In this document: positions 8,074 to 17,375 of the stretch, piece by piece
Numbering within the stretch: the first letter of the stretch is position 1
How the letters are laid out: each line of letters starts with the position of its first letter
DNA from: Candidatus Zixiibacteriota bacterium
Lineage (GTDB): Bacteria > Desulfobacterota > Binatia > UBA9968
DNA length: 64,000 nucleotides
Reading direction: 5' to 3'
NCBI GenBank assembly: GCA_035574315.1
Contig: DATLYW010000053.1
Location: forward strand, 1-64,000
Notes under the pieces: generated by a model
The model's input: the letters and a program-made list of their open reading frames with translations, nothing else
The model's database searches: none
Told to the model about the DNA's origin: nothing
Made by a program: the position numbers and the translations under genes

Positions 8074-9415
8074 CCATCAAATCGTACTCGGAGGCGCCCG
8101 TTATTCTGACGTCCGCGATTTCCCCGGGCCTGGGCGGCTTGCTTGCCTCGAAGGCTCGTAAGAGGACTACGCCGTCCACTTCCGGAGCATGGGCTTGCGT
8201 GCGTCCGGTAATCTCGCCGGACTCGGAATCAATGCCGTCAATCATAACCCGCTGGATAGTGCCAATCAAGGCCTCGTTCTTCTTTCTCGAGATGGCGGCT
8301 TGAAGCTCCATCACCTCCTGCCAGCGCCGCTCGATTTCCTGCTCATCGATCTTGTCGGGCAGGAGGGCTGCCGCCGTGCCCTCCTCGTCGGAGTACCTGA
8401 AGACGCCCAGGCGCTCGAACTCCGTTTCCTCGACGAACGCCAGCAGCTCCTCGAAGTCCTCCTCGGTCTCCCCGGGAAACCCCACGATGACGGAGGTCCG
8501 CAGGGTGAGCCCCGGCACGGCGTTTCTCAGCCGGGCCACCGTTTCCCGTACGGCGCTGCCGCTCTTTCCGCGGCGCATCGCCCGGAGAATCCGGGCGCTC
8601 GCGTGTTGCAGCGGGATGTCGAGGTACCTGCAGATCTTTTCTTCGCTCCGCATGAGCGCGAGGAGGCGATCGTCGAGGAAATTGGGATAAGCGTAGAGAA
8701 GGCGGATCCAGAACTCGCCTGGAATCCTTACGAGCGCCTCCAGGAGGCCGGCAAGGGTCGTTCCGTCCCGGCGGTCCCGCCCGTACGCGGTCAGATCCTG
8801 GGCGATCAGGTTGATTTCCCGGACCCCGCCCTCCACCAGCCGGGCCGTCTCCCTCACCACCGAGTCGATGCTCCGGCTGCGATGCGGGCCGCGGAGTTGC
8901 GGTATGATGCAAAAAGCGCACTTGTGATCGCATCCCTCGGAGACCTTGACGAAAGCAGTGTGGCTCGGAGAGCTGCGCAGGCGGGGGGTCGCGTCGTCGT
9001 AGAGGTAACTGGGGACGCCTATCCACTGGCGGCGGGCGCGGCCCGATTCGTGCGCCCGCAGGATTTCGCCGATGCGCGGAACCTCTCCGGTTCCGATGAA
9101 AAGATCGACCTCGGGGAGCTCGCGCGCGAGCTCTTCCGGATAGCGCTGCGAGAGGCACCCCGCGACGATCAGTTTCCGGAGCCTTCCCGTTTTCTTGAGC
9201 CGGCCGAGCTCTATGATCGTGTCGATCGATTCGACCTTGGCCTCACCGATGAACCCGCAGGTGTTGACCAGGACGATGTCGGCCTCCGCGGGGTCGTCGA
9301 CCACGGCGTAGCCGTCCCGCTGGAGCAAACCCGCCATTACCTCGGAATCAACGAGGTTGCGGGCGCAGCCCAGGCTTACGATGTTGATCGATCTCCTACT
9401 GGGACCCATGGCCAA
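8054..9415 (-). CDS. rimO: Ribosomal protein S12 methylthiotransferase RimO
   Basis: 453 residues. Domains in order: methylthiotransferase domain with SLGCARNLVDSE and NTCGFIGEAKVES (cysteines for the auxiliary 4Fe-4S cluster), radical-SAM domain with CDHKCAFC (CxxxCxxC) and IPQLRG, and a C-terminal TRAM domain. RimO adds a methylthio group to a conserved aspartate of ribosomal protein S12. The RSR and YPNF motifs fit RimO better than MiaB. Its start overlaps lolA by 20 bp, showing translational coupling. Confidence 0.95.
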   Translation of the reverse strand: MAMGPSRRSINIVSLGCARNLVDSEVMAGLLQRDGYAVVDDPAEADIVLVNTCGFIGEAKVESIDTIIELGRLKKTGRLRKLIVAGCLSQRYPEELARELPEVDLFIGTGEVPRIGEILRAHESGRARRQWIGVPSYLYDDATPRLRSSPSHTAFVKVSEGCDHKCAFCIIPQLRGPHRSRSIDSVVRETARLVEGGVREINLIAQDLTAYGRDRRDGTTLAGLLEALVRIPGEFWIRLLYAYPNFLDDRLLALMRSEEKICRYLDIPLQHASARILRAMRRGKSGSAVRETVARLRNAVPGLTLRTSVIVGFPGETEEDFEELLAFVEETEFERLGVFRYSDEEGTAAALLPDKIDEQEIERRWQEVMELQAAISRKKNEALIGTIQRVMIDGIDSESGEITGRTQAHAPEVDGVVLLRAFEASKPPRPGEIADVRITGASEYDLMGETIHA

Positions 9416-10088
9416 GCTCGACGAGGTCGGCGCCGGCCGGGATCTGGAAGCGGAAAAGCGAGTCCTTCACCCCGACCCCCTTTCGTATATCCGAGAACCG
9501 GACGGTCGTTAAGTTACCGGCTGCATCACGGATGCTGGCCCAGAGAATCTCGGTTGCGGCGCGGTTGACCCCGAGGAGGATCTCGCTGAATCCCCGAGCT
9601 TCCCCCTTGGGTTGCAGACGCAGCACGTGCTGGGACTCTTCGGTTGCCTTGAGCGTTACGGTGAAGTCTCTTTTCAGGTTCCCGATCCCCAGCAGGAAGG
9701 AAAGGGGGATGTCGGATCGAAAGGCGCTTTTCAAGGGGGTTTTGATCACCTGGTTCTGCTCAGGCTGATAGAAATAGAGATGGTCCCCGTCGGCGAGGAC
9801 GAACTGACCCTGCGGCTCCTGGTAGAGCCAGAGCATCTTTCCGGGTCGTTTGAAGGACACCCGCCCTCGGGCCTTGAGGCTGCGGTTGAGCGTCTTGACC
9901 TCGGTTTCCTGGAGAAAGCCCGCCACGAAATCGGGGGTCGCTTCATAGCTTTTCTGCAGCGTATCGGCGATCGCTGCCGCCGCCCCCGACTCGGCGCCGC
10001 CCGCAAGCGCGGCTCTGGCGACGAGAAGGAGCGCCGCCGGCCAGACCGCAAGACGGCTTCGAGCCTCATCCTTCGATTTTCCTGGCAT
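9396..10088 (-). CDS. lolA: Outer-membrane lipoprotein carrier protein LolA
   Basis: 230 residues with an N-terminal signal segment (AVWPAALLLVARAALAG). The mature part shows the LolA pattern: F-V-A-G-F-L-Q-E near residue 57, the RGRVSFKRPGKMLWLYQEP strand pair, and FVLADGDHLYFYQPEQNQV. LolA ferries lipoproteins through the periplasm to the outer membrane, which fits the many lipoproteins in this window. The start overlaps the end of ftsK by 23 bp and the stop overlaps rimO by 20 bp. No lolB is seen nearby. Confidence 0.9.
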   Translation of the reverse strand: MPGKSKDEARSRLAVWPAALLLVARAALAGGAESGAAAAIADTLQKSYEATPDFVAGFLQETEVKTLNRSLKARGRVSFKRPGKMLWLYQEPQGQFVLADGDHLYFYQPEQNQVIKTPLKSAFRSDIPLSFLLGIGNLKRDFTVTLKATEESQHVLRLQPKGEARGFSEILLGVNRAATEILWASIRDAAGNLTTVRFSDIRKGVGVKDSLFRFQIPAGADLVELGHGSQ

Positions 10089-12309
10089 AGACCTCCCGCG
10101 GCTTGGCGCCGTCCGCCGGTCCGACCACGCCGTCCCGCTCCATTTGTTCTATCATGCGGGCCGCTCGGTTGTAACCGACCCTGAGCCGACGCTGCAACAT
10201 CGAGATGGAGGCCTGCTGCGTCTCCGTGACGATCGCCACAGCCTGGTCGTACATCTCGTCGTACTCGTCCGCACCGGCCGCGACTTCCGCTTCTTTCTTC
10301 ATCTCGAGCACCTCGGGGCGGTACCGCGGTCGGCCCTGTTCCCGGATGAACTTCATGACCTTGCGCACCTCCTGATCGGAGACAAAGGCTCCATGGACCC
10401 GGATCAGCCGTGCGGTTCCCGGCGGCAAGAAGAGCAGGTCCCCGTTCCCCAACAGCTTTTCCGCCCCCATCGAATCCAGAATCGTGCGCGAATCGACCCG
10501 GGAAGTCACCTGAAACGAGATGCGAGCGGGGAAATTGGCCTTGATCAGCCCCGTGATCACGTCGACCGAGGGGCGCTGCGTTGCGAGGATGAGATGGATG
10601 CCGGCGGCGCGCGCCTTCTGCGCCAGGCGGGTAATGTATTCCTCGATGTCGCGCCCCACGGTCATCATCAGGTCCGCCAGCTCGTCGATGACGATCACGA
10701 TCCGCGGCAGCCGTTCGTGGACGAGAGGCGCCTCGCCCTCGGGCTTGGCGGCAGCCTCGTTTGAGCCCTCGGCCGCCTGCGCATCGGTCAGCTCGACGAC
10801 AGGCTTTTTCGCGGCGCCTTCCTTTTCGAGCGTTCTGTTGTAATTGTCGATGTTGCGCGCGCCCTTTTCCCGCATCAGCCGGTAGCGCCGGTCCATCTCG
10901 TCCATTGCCCAGAAGAGCGCCGCCGCGGCCTTTTTGGGATCGGTGACGACGGGAACCAGGAGGTGCGGGATTCCCTCGTAGACCGTGAGCTCGAGCATTT
11001 TCGGGTCGATCATGATGAACTGGACGTCCTGGGGAGTGCAGCGAAAGAGAATGCTCAGCACCATTGCATTGATGGAAACGGACTTCCCCGTACCCGTGGC
11101 ACCCGCGACCAGCAGGTGAGGCATCCTGGCGAGGTCGGTCACGAAGGCGGCGCCGCCGATATCCTTGCCGAGGGCGAGGGTGAGCCCGGAGTCGGCCGTC
11201 CGGTAGGCGGCGCTTTCGATGATTTCCCGCAGGAACACCGTCTCGCGCCTCGGATTCGGGATCTCGATGCCAACCACGGATTCTCCCGGGATCGGAGCAA
11301 GAATGCGTACGCTCACCGCCCGGAGCGCCATCGCCAGGTCATCCGCGAGCGTCACGATGCGCCTGACCTTGACGCCCGGCGCGGGCTTGAATTCGTACAT
11401 CGTGATCACCGGGCCAGGCCGCACCGCGACGACTTCGCCGTCGACGCCGAAATCGGCGAGCTTCCTCTGCAGGATAATGGAGTTGGCCTGCAGCGTCTCG
11501 GTGTCGATCTTGAGCTGCTCTCCTCCGGGAGGATCGAGAAGGTCCGGCGGGGGGAGCTTGTAGCCTTCACCGACCGCGGGGAGCTGGAACTGCTCCGGGG
11601 GGGGCGCCGGCTTTTTGCCCGGTTTCTTGGCCGGCTCCTCTTCGACCTCCTGCCTGAGAAGAATCGGAGGAGGCGTATAGTCGCGCCTTTGGCGGCGCGC
11701 GTTCCCGCCCCGGCGGCTTTCCCGCCGCTCGCGAAGTTCACGGATCCGCCGGCCGACGACGGAAACCACCGCCTTGCGGAGGATGACCGCTCTTTTGGCC
11801 GTGCTCGAAGCGATCTCCAGGATGGAGCTTTGCGTGAAAAGCATCAGCGAGAGCACCAGGGCGGTGAGACTGATCAGGGTCGCGCTCGTCCGGCCGAAGA
11901 GGGGCACAAGGACGCTCTGGTCGAGAAATCCGCCGACGATTCCGCCGGCCTCGCGGGCGATTTCGGATTCGCGGAAGATATCGAGCAGGACCGCGACGCT
12001 CAGCAGAAACATGCCGAGCCCCGCCGCTTTGACCGGGGGAATTCCCCGGACTCCGGAGCGAAAGACCTCGACGGCGAGAACGCACAGGAAGACGGGCAGA
12101 AGATAGGAGGCGAAACCGAAGCCCTGCAGCAGCAGGTCGGCCAGGTAAGCGCCGATAAAGCCGACACGGTTGCGCGTTTCGAAGGCGCTCGCCGAGGTAT
12201 TGAGGGACGGATCCCCGGGATGGTAGGTGACCAGGCTGATCGTGATCAGGAGCGCGCCCGCGCCGATCATGACCGCCCAGATCTCGCGATTGAGCCGATC
12301 TTTCCCCAT
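10066..12309 (-). CDS. ftsK: DNA translocase FtsK/SpoIIIE
   Basis: 747 residues. Four membrane segments in the first 160 residues, a charged linker (about 190-250), then the FtsK alpha/beta motor with Walker A GATGTGKSVSIN and Walker B IVIVIDELADLMM, and a C-terminal winged-helix gamma domain (SMLQRRLRVGYNRAARMIEQ) that reads polar KOPS-type sites. FtsK pumps chromosome ends through the closing septum. The linker is short, as in many non-enterobacterial FtsK proteins. It follows RNase J by 15 bp and overlaps lolA. Confidence 0.96.
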   Translation of the reverse strand: MGKDRLNREIWAVMIGAGALLITISLVTYHPGDPSLNTSASAFETRNRVGFIGAYLADLLLQGFGFASYLLPVFLCVLAVEVFRSGVRGIPPVKAAGLGMFLLSVAVLLDIFRESEIAREAGGIVGGFLDQSVLVPLFGRTSATLISLTALVLSLMLFTQSSILEIASSTAKRAVILRKAVVSVVGRRIRELRERRESRRGGNARRQRRDYTPPPILLRQEVEEEPAKKPGKKPAPPPEQFQLPAVGEGYKLPPPDLLDPPGGEQLKIDTETLQANSIILQRKLADFGVDGEVVAVRPGPVITMYEFKPAPGVKVRRIVTLADDLAMALRAVSVRILAPIPGESVVGIEIPNPRRETVFLREIIESAAYRTADSGLTLALGKDIGGAAFVTDLARMPHLLVAGATGTGKSVSINAMVLSILFRCTPQDVQFIMIDPKMLELTVYEGIPHLLVPVVTDPKKAAAALFWAMDEMDRRYRLMREKGARNIDNYNRTLEKEGAAKKPVVELTDAQAAEGSNEAAAKPEGEAPLVHERLPRIVIVIDELADLMMTVGRDIEEYITRLAQKARAAGIHLILATQRPSVDVITGLIKANFPARISFQVTSRVDSRTILDSMGAEKLLGNGDLLFLPPGTARLIRVHGAFVSDQEVRKVMKFIREQGRPRYRPEVLEMKKEAEVAAGADEYDEMYDQAVAIVTETQQASISMLQRRLRVGYNRAARMIEQMERDGVVGPADGAKPREVYARKIEG

Positions 12310-12324
12310 GGACGCTACCGCGGG

Positions 12325-13980
12325 CTACATTTCCAGAATGTAGGGCAGAACAACCGGCCGGCGCTCCAGCTTTTTTCGGAAATAACGGCGCAGCGTCTTT
12401 CGAACCTCCTCCTGGAGCTCGGAGGGATCCTGCCGCGTCTCGCGATTCATCTCGTTGATCGCTTCCAGGACCGCTTTTCTCGCCTGGTCAAGGATTTCGG
12501 CGCTCTCTTCCTCGCGGACGAAGCCGCGCGAGATCAGGTCGGGTCCGGCGACGATCTCGCCGGACTGCTGGTGGACGGCCATGATCGCGATCACGACCCC
12601 GTCCTCGGAGAGGTGGCGCCGGTCGCGAATGACCACGTCACCGACGTCGCCCACGCCTCGGCCGTCGACGAAAACCCGGCCGACGGGGACGGGCTCGACT
12701 CTGCGCGCCTCCTCGGGCGTAATTTCCAGCACGTCGCCGTTTTCGAGAATGAAGCAGTTCTGCTCGGGCACGCCCGCTTCCTGTGCCAGACGACGGTGGC
12801 GCACCAGATGGCGGTACTCTCCGTGAACCGGCACGAAGTAGCGCGGCCGGGTGAGCTGGAGCATCGTTTTCAGCTCCTCCTGGCTCGCGTGGCCCGAGAC
12901 GTGGACCGCGGAGACCTTCTCGTAGTAGACCTCGGCCCCGCGCCGGTAAAGATGGTTGATGACGTTTGCGATCGTCTTCTCGTTTCCGGGGATGAATTTC
13001 GAGGACAGGATGACCGTGTCCCCGCGCTCGATCTTGATCGATTTGTGGTCGTCCAGGGCGATGCGATGGAGCGCGGAAAGCGGCTCACCCTGGCTGCCGG
13101 TGGTGAGCAGCGTAACCCGATCGGCCGGCAGGTCCTGCCAGCGCTCGTGTTCCACGAGAAATTCGCGGGGCGGGCGCAGATAGCCCAGATCACAGGCGAT
13201 CTGGCTGTTGCGGATCATGCTCCGGCCGCTGACGACCACGCGCCGGCCGTAGCGCTCGGAGAGGTCGGCGACCTGCTGGATTCGCGGAATGCTCGAGGCG
13301 AAAGTCGACACGAGAATCTTGCCGCGGCTCTGGGCAAAGATCGTCTCCAGCGTTCCGCCGACTTCTCGCTCCGACGGGGTATGGCCCGGACGCTCGACGT
13401 TGGTGGAGTCCGAAAGGAGCAGGAGCACCCCCTGTTGGCCCCGGGCGGCCAGGCTTTGAAAGTCGAAGGCCTCCCCCTCCATCGGCGTGTTGTCGATCTT
13501 GAAGTCGCCCGTGTGGATGACCGTTCCGACCGGGGTTTCGACGGCGAGCGCCAGGCAGTCCATCAGGCTGTGGGTGACGCGAATCCCCTCGATCCGAAAC
13601 GGCCCCACCTCCCAGGGCTCGCCGGCGCGGATCTCCCTGAGGTCGGCGTCCTCGAGGTCGTGTTCTTTGAGCCTGTTGCCGAGCAGGCCCAGGGTGAGCC
13701 GGGTGGCGAAAACCGGCACGGAAAGCTGGCGCAGGACATAGGGCACGGCGCCGATGTGATCTTCGTGGCCGTGGGTCAGCACCATGGCTTTGAGGGCGCC
13801 TTTTCTCTCGAGGAGGTACGAGAGATCCGGAATCACCAGATCGATGCCGAGATGATCCGCGCCCGGGAACATGACGCCGCAGTCGATCGCGATGGCTGCG
13901 CCGCCGTACTCGAGCACCATCATGTTGAGGCCGAACTCGCCGAGGCCGCCGATGGGGACGATGCGCAGGGGGTCTTTCAT
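12325..13980 (-). CDS. rnj: Ribonuclease J
   Basis: 551 residues, the usual RNase J length, from the ATG at 13980 (MKDPLRIVPIGGLGEFG); a much longer in-frame extension upstream runs back through plsC and is not natural. Metallo-beta-lactamase core with THGHEDHIGA zinc motif, HTGDFKID and the beta-CASP insertion (SDSTNVERPGHTPSE), then the C-terminal domain. RNase J combines 5'-exonuclease and endonuclease activity in RNA decay and processing. The start codon overlaps the plsC stop (ATGA), so the two are translationally coupled. Confidence 0.95.
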   Translation of the reverse strand: MKDPLRIVPIGGLGEFGLNMMVLEYGGAAIAIDCGVMFPGADHLGIDLVIPDLSYLLERKGALKAMVLTHGHEDHIGAVPYVLRQLSVPVFATRLTLGLLGNRLKEHDLEDADLREIRAGEPWEVGPFRIEGIRVTHSLMDCLALAVETPVGTVIHTGDFKIDNTPMEGEAFDFQSLAARGQQGVLLLLSDSTNVERPGHTPSEREVGGTLETIFAQSRGKILVSTFASSIPRIQQVADLSERYGRRVVVSGRSMIRNSQIACDLGYLRPPREFLVEHERWQDLPADRVTLLTTGSQGEPLSALHRIALDDHKSIKIERGDTVILSSKFIPGNEKTIANVINHLYRRGAEVYYEKVSAVHVSGHASQEELKTMLQLTRPRYFVPVHGEYRHLVRHRRLAQEAGVPEQNCFILENGDVLEITPEEARRVEPVPVGRVFVDGRGVGDVGDVVIRDRRHLSEDGVVIAIMAVHQQSGEIVAGPDLISRGFVREEESAEILDQARKAVLEAINEMNRETRQDPSELQEEVRKTLRRYFRKKLERRPVVLPYILEM

Positions 13981-14759
13981 CGAGCTTTTCGAACGCTGCT
14001 TCCCGCCAGCGGCTCCATCGGGTGGCGCCGCGGCACCGCCGACACCTCCTTGTCGGGAGGCGGGCGGAGGTTTTTTTCGATTTCGGCCCGGACTTCGGCC
14101 ATCAGGCTCCGGATGGCTCCGACGCGCCGCTTCGCCGACACCGGCTCGCCGATCACCACCTCCACCGGGCCCGGCCGCACGCGCCACGCGCCTGCGGGCA
14201 GAAGGGCGCCGGTGCCGTTGATCGTCACGGGCACGATCGGGGTGCCGGTCTGAACCGCGAGCACGAATCCTCCGCGCTTGAACGGCAGCAACGCTCCGGT
14301 GCGGCTACGGGTTCCCTCGGGAAAAACCACGATCGAAATGCCGGCACGCAATTTCTCTTCGGCTTCAGCCAGGCTTCTCGCGGCCTCGGTCCGGTTCGCG
14401 CGATCGATCGTGATGTGTTTCGACGCCCGCAGGGCCCAGCCGAAGAACGGCACCCGGAGCAACTCTTTTTTGGCGATCCAGCGAAGCTGGAACCCCGGCA
14501 GGCTCTGGACCAGCACCGGAATGTCGATATTGCTCTGGTGGTTGGCGATGAAGATGTAGCCTCGCGCCGGATCAATACGGTCCAGGCCGCGCACCTGAAC
14601 CGAGACTCCTGTAACCTTGAGGATGAACCACGTCCAGAACCGTCCGATGCGGTACGCTCGCTTTCCGTGAGGATCCAGCATGCCGATGGCCATCGTCAGC
14701 AGCGCGGCCAGAACGGTCACGGCCGCGATCAGGGCGAGCTTGAGGACGTAAATCATCAA
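13977..14759 (-). CDS. plsC: 1-acyl-sn-glycerol-3-phosphate acyltransferase (PlsC family)
   Basis: 260 residues. N-terminal membrane helix (LALIAAVTVLAALLTMAIG), then the acyltransferase motifs: NHQSNID (HX4D-type block with H and D), the glycerol-phosphate binding block FPEGTRSR, and VPVTINGTG. The enzyme makes phosphatidic acid from lysophosphatidic acid at the inner membrane. It is the first gene of the minus-strand operon; its stop overlaps the RNase J start by 4 bp. The C-terminal 30 residues are basic and proline-rich and are not part of the fold. Confidence 0.92.
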   Translation of the reverse strand: MMIYVLKLALIAAVTVLAALLTMAIGMLDPHGKRAYRIGRFWTWFILKVTGVSVQVRGLDRIDPARGYIFIANHQSNIDIPVLVQSLPGFQLRWIAKKELLRVPFFGWALRASKHITIDRANRTEAARSLAEAEEKLRAGISIVVFPEGTRSRTGALLPFKRGGFVLAVQTGTPIVPVTINGTGALLPAGAWRVRPGPVEVVIGEPVSAKRRVGAIRSLMAEVRAEIEKNLRPPPDKEVSAVPRRHPMEPLAGSSVRKAR

Positions 14760-14901
14760 GTAGCGTTAAGATTGCCGACGAAAAGCCGCCGAGAACAGGC
14801 GAGCTGATTCTAATTCACGGACGGTGAAAAAGCAACGAAAGGACCCGGGCCGGGCGAAAACGGCCGCGCAAGGAAGCGGCCCTTCCAGGCGAGGATTTCG
14901 G

Positions 14902-14930
14902 TTGACTAACGGGTGAGGGGGCGGTAATTT
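14902..14930 (+). promoter_or_regulatory. Putative sigma70-type promoter of ssb
   Basis: TTGACT at 14902-14907 and TAATTT at 14925-14930, 17 bp apart, about 45 bp before the ssb start codon. The ssb ribosome site GGAGG follows near 14967. Confidence 0.55.
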
Positions 14931-14976
14931 GACTTCACCTTCCTGCGCCCGATTCGGTCGCCACTCGGAGGTCCAG

Positions 14977-15396
14977 ATGTCGGTGAACAAGGTCATTCTG
15001 ATCGGCAACCTCGGCAAGGATCCGGAGGTGCGTTTTACCAACAACGGCCGGGCGGTGGCGCGATTTCCAATCGCCACCTCCGAAGTATGGATGGATGCCG
15101 ACGGGACCCGGCAGGAACGGACCGAGTGGCACAACATCGTCGTATGGGGAAAACAGGGCGAGACCTGTGGCCAGTACCTCGCCAAGGGGCGGCAGGTGTT
15201 CGTCGAAGGCAGCATTCGGACGCGGAGCTACGACGACAAGAACGGCAACAAACGATACATCACGGAAATCGTCGCGCAGCGCATCCGCTTCCTCGGAGGC
15301 GGCGGCGGGACGCGCGTCGCGCCGGAAGCGGAGTCTGCAGGCGACGACATGGCCGGAGCCGCGCAGCCGCCCATCGACGACGACATTCCTTTCTGA
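14977..15396 (+). CDS. ssb: Single-stranded DNA-binding protein
   Basis: 139 residues from the ATG preceded by CGGAGGTCCAG; an upstream start adds 16 unrelated residues. OB-fold with MSVNKVILIGNLGKDPEVR, the WHNIVVWGK strand and the YITEIVAQRIRFL end of the fold, then a glycine-rich linker and the acidic tip DDDIPF that docks replication and repair proteins. It protects single-stranded DNA during replication and repair. It is a single-gene unit facing the hydroxyacid dehydrogenase gene. Confidence 0.97.
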   Translation: MSVNKVILIGNLGKDPEVRFTNNGRAVARFPIATSEVWMDADGTRQERTEWHNIVVWGKQGETCGQYLAKGRQVFVEGSIRTRSYDDKNGNKRYITEIVAQRIRFLGGGGGTRVAPEAESAGDDMAGAAQPPIDDDIPF

Positions 15397-15488
15397 GGCA
15401 GGTTCTTTTTCCCGGCAGGTTTTTTGGGTGCCCGCGCTCTGAAGGCCGGCTTTCGTCGGTCGCTTCGCCGGTGGCGCGAGGCGGTCGC

Positions 15489-16454
15489 TCAGACGAGATT
15501 TCTCGGCCGTCCGGCAAGGAAAGCCTCGATATTTTCCCGAACCTCGTCCAGCAATCTCTGCCGCGCCTCGCGCGCGCTCCAGGCCGTATGCGGGGTGACG
15601 ATCAGGTTCGGCAGCTCCTTCGCCGCTTCGGTCATCGGATGTCCGGGCGGCGGGGGCTCGACGGAAATGACGTCGACCGCAGCGCCGGCCAGGCGTCCGT
15701 TGCGGAGCGCCTCGATCAGCGCCGGCTCGTCGATCAGCCCGCCGCGCGCGGTGTTGATCAGGAAGGCGGTCGGCTTCATGAGGTCGAGGGTCGCGCGGTT
15801 GATCAGATGTCGCGTTTGCGGGGTGAGCGGACAATGCAGGCTCACGAAGTCGGATTCCTGGAGCAGACGGGCGAGGGGGAGGCGGTCGCTTGCGACCGGC
15901 GAATCGGGACGGCCGGCGACGACCACGCGCAGGCCCAGCGCCCGGGCGATCCCGGCGACCTCTTTGCCGATGTTTCCGTAGCCGACGATCCCGAGGGTCC
16001 TTCCGTGAAGCTCGCTCGACGGATAGTCGAGCAGCGTGAAGACGGGGCTTCGCTGCCAGCTGCCAGCGCGAACCGCGGCGGCGTAGCGGCTGACCGAGGT
16101 CGCCAACTCGAGCAAGAGGGCGATCGTGAACTGAGCGACCGAACGGGTCGCGTAGCCAGGGACGTTGCAGACGCCGATTCCCCTGGCGCGAGCCGCATCG
16201 CGGTCGATGATGTCCGTTCCGGTGGCAGCCACCGCAATCAGCCGGAGATCCAGGGCTTCGGGAGCCTGGAGAATCTGGCGGTCGAGCGGCACCTTGTTCG
16301 TTACGGCGACCGATCGTCCCGAGAGCCGGCTCGGGAGCTCCGCCGGAGACGTGGTCATGTAAACCGCGCAGTCCCATCGCCGGAACGGCTCCAGGGAAAT
16401 GTCGCCGTAGGTCGCGGCGTCGAGAAAAACCAGGCGCGGCACGAGAGCCGTCAT
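15489..16454 (-). CDS. D-2-hydroxyacid dehydrogenase (glycerate dehydrogenase-like)
   Basis: 321 residues. NAD-binding motif GIVGYGNIGKEV, the catalytic arginine loop NTARGGLIDE, the glutamate in VISVEPP, and the catalytic histidine in VTPHTAW. The layout matches the HprA/glycerate dehydrogenase branch of the D-2-hydroxyacid dehydrogenases, which reduce hydroxypyruvate or similar 2-oxoacids. The exact substrate is not fixed by sequence. Its start overlaps the mazG stop by 4 bp (ATGA), so both are in one operon. Confidence 0.88.
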   Translation of the reverse strand: MTALVPRLVFLDAATYGDISLEPFRRWDCAVYMTTSPAELPSRLSGRSVAVTNKVPLDRQILQAPEALDLRLIAVAATGTDIIDRDAARARGIGVCNVPGYATRSVAQFTIALLLELATSVSRYAAAVRAGSWQRSPVFTLLDYPSSELHGRTLGIVGYGNIGKEVAGIARALGLRVVVAGRPDSPVASDRLPLARLLQESDFVSLHCPLTPQTRHLINRATLDLMKPTAFLINTARGGLIDEPALIEALRNGRLAGAAVDVISVEPPPPGHPMTEAAKELPNLIVTPHTAWSAREARQRLLDEVRENIEAFLAGRPRNLV

Positions 16455-17281
16455 GCGGAGTTTTTCGCGGACCGTTCCGAGCTTTTCGCCTCTTCCCAGA
16501 GACGATCCAGCTCTTCCGGCGAAGCGCAGGCCGGTGAGCTTCCGGCTTCGCGCAGCCTGGCTTCGATGTAACGGAACCGGCGGATGAAACGCTCGGTGGC
16601 GTCGGTAAGGACGTCCTCGGCCTGCAGGCCGAGGAAGCGCGAAAGATTGACGAGCGCGAAGAAGAGATCGCCCAGCTCCTCGGCGATGCGCGTCTTGTCT
16701 CCCGACGCCCGGGCGTCGCGCAGCTCCCGGAACTCTTCTTCGAGCTTGTCCCAGACCGGATCGATGGCCGGCCAGTCGAAGCCGACACGCGACGCCCGTT
16801 CGGTCACCGCCTGGGCGCGCGCGAGCGCCGGAAGCGACCGCGGCAGGTTTCCCAGGATCGAGGCGGAAGCCGTCTCCTTTTCATCGGCTTTGAGGTCTGC
16901 CCAGCGTTTGATGACCTCCGCCGAGTCCCGAAGCGGCTCTCCGCTGAAAACGTGGGGATGGCGGCGAACCATTTTCTCCCGGAGCTGGCGGATGACGTCC
17001 GCGGCGGTGAATTCGCCCTTCTCCGCCGCGAGCTGGCAGTGAAAGACGATCTGGTGTAGGACATCGCCCAGCTCCTCGCGGATACGGGCCGGATCGCCGT
17101 CGCGCAAGGCCTCCAGGGCTTCGTGGGTTTCCTCGAGGAGGAAAGGTCGCAGCGTCTCGTGCGTTTGCTCCTTGTCCCAGGGGCAGCCCTGTTCGCCGCG
17201 CAGCCGGGCCATCGCCGCAAGCAGCTCGACGAACTCCTCTGCCGCTTCCCTGTGATTCACCGGACCCTCCCGCCGGGTCAA
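16451..17281 (-). CDS. mazG: Nucleoside triphosphate pyrophosphohydrolase MazG
   Basis: 276 residues, normal for full-length MazG with two tandem domains. Each has the helical EExxE...ExxD metal site: EETHEALEAL with EELGDVLHQ in the first, and EEFRELRDA with EELGDLFFALVN in the second. The signature CPWDKEQTHETLRPFLLEE is present. MazG hydrolyses (d)NTPs to monophosphates, cleaning the pool of abnormal nucleotides and lowering ppGpp stress in some bacteria. It is upstream of, and coupled to, the hydroxyacid dehydrogenase gene. Confidence 0.95.
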   Translation of the reverse strand: MTRREGPVNHREAAEEFVELLAAMARLRGEQGCPWDKEQTHETLRPFLLEETHEALEALRDGDPARIREELGDVLHQIVFHCQLAAEKGEFTAADVIRQLREKMVRRHPHVFSGEPLRDSAEVIKRWADLKADEKETASASILGNLPRSLPALARAQAVTERASRVGFDWPAIDPVWDKLEEEFRELRDARASGDKTRIAEELGDLFFALVNLSRFLGLQAEDVLTDATERFIRRFRYIEARLREAGSSPACASPEELDRLWEEAKSSERSAKNSA

Positions 17282-17375
17282 GAAACTTTTTTCTGCCGCC
17301 GGCGCGTGGTAGATCTTACGTGCCCGATGCGACGATGTCCAGCCGAAACCACGTGCGAAAGGAGCAAAGGAGGTT

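Noticed and set aside
10963..14253. Plus-strand open frame of 1096 codons
   Set aside because: It is antisense to ftsK, RNase J and plsC, which are clear by motifs. Long antisense frames are common in GC-rich DNA.
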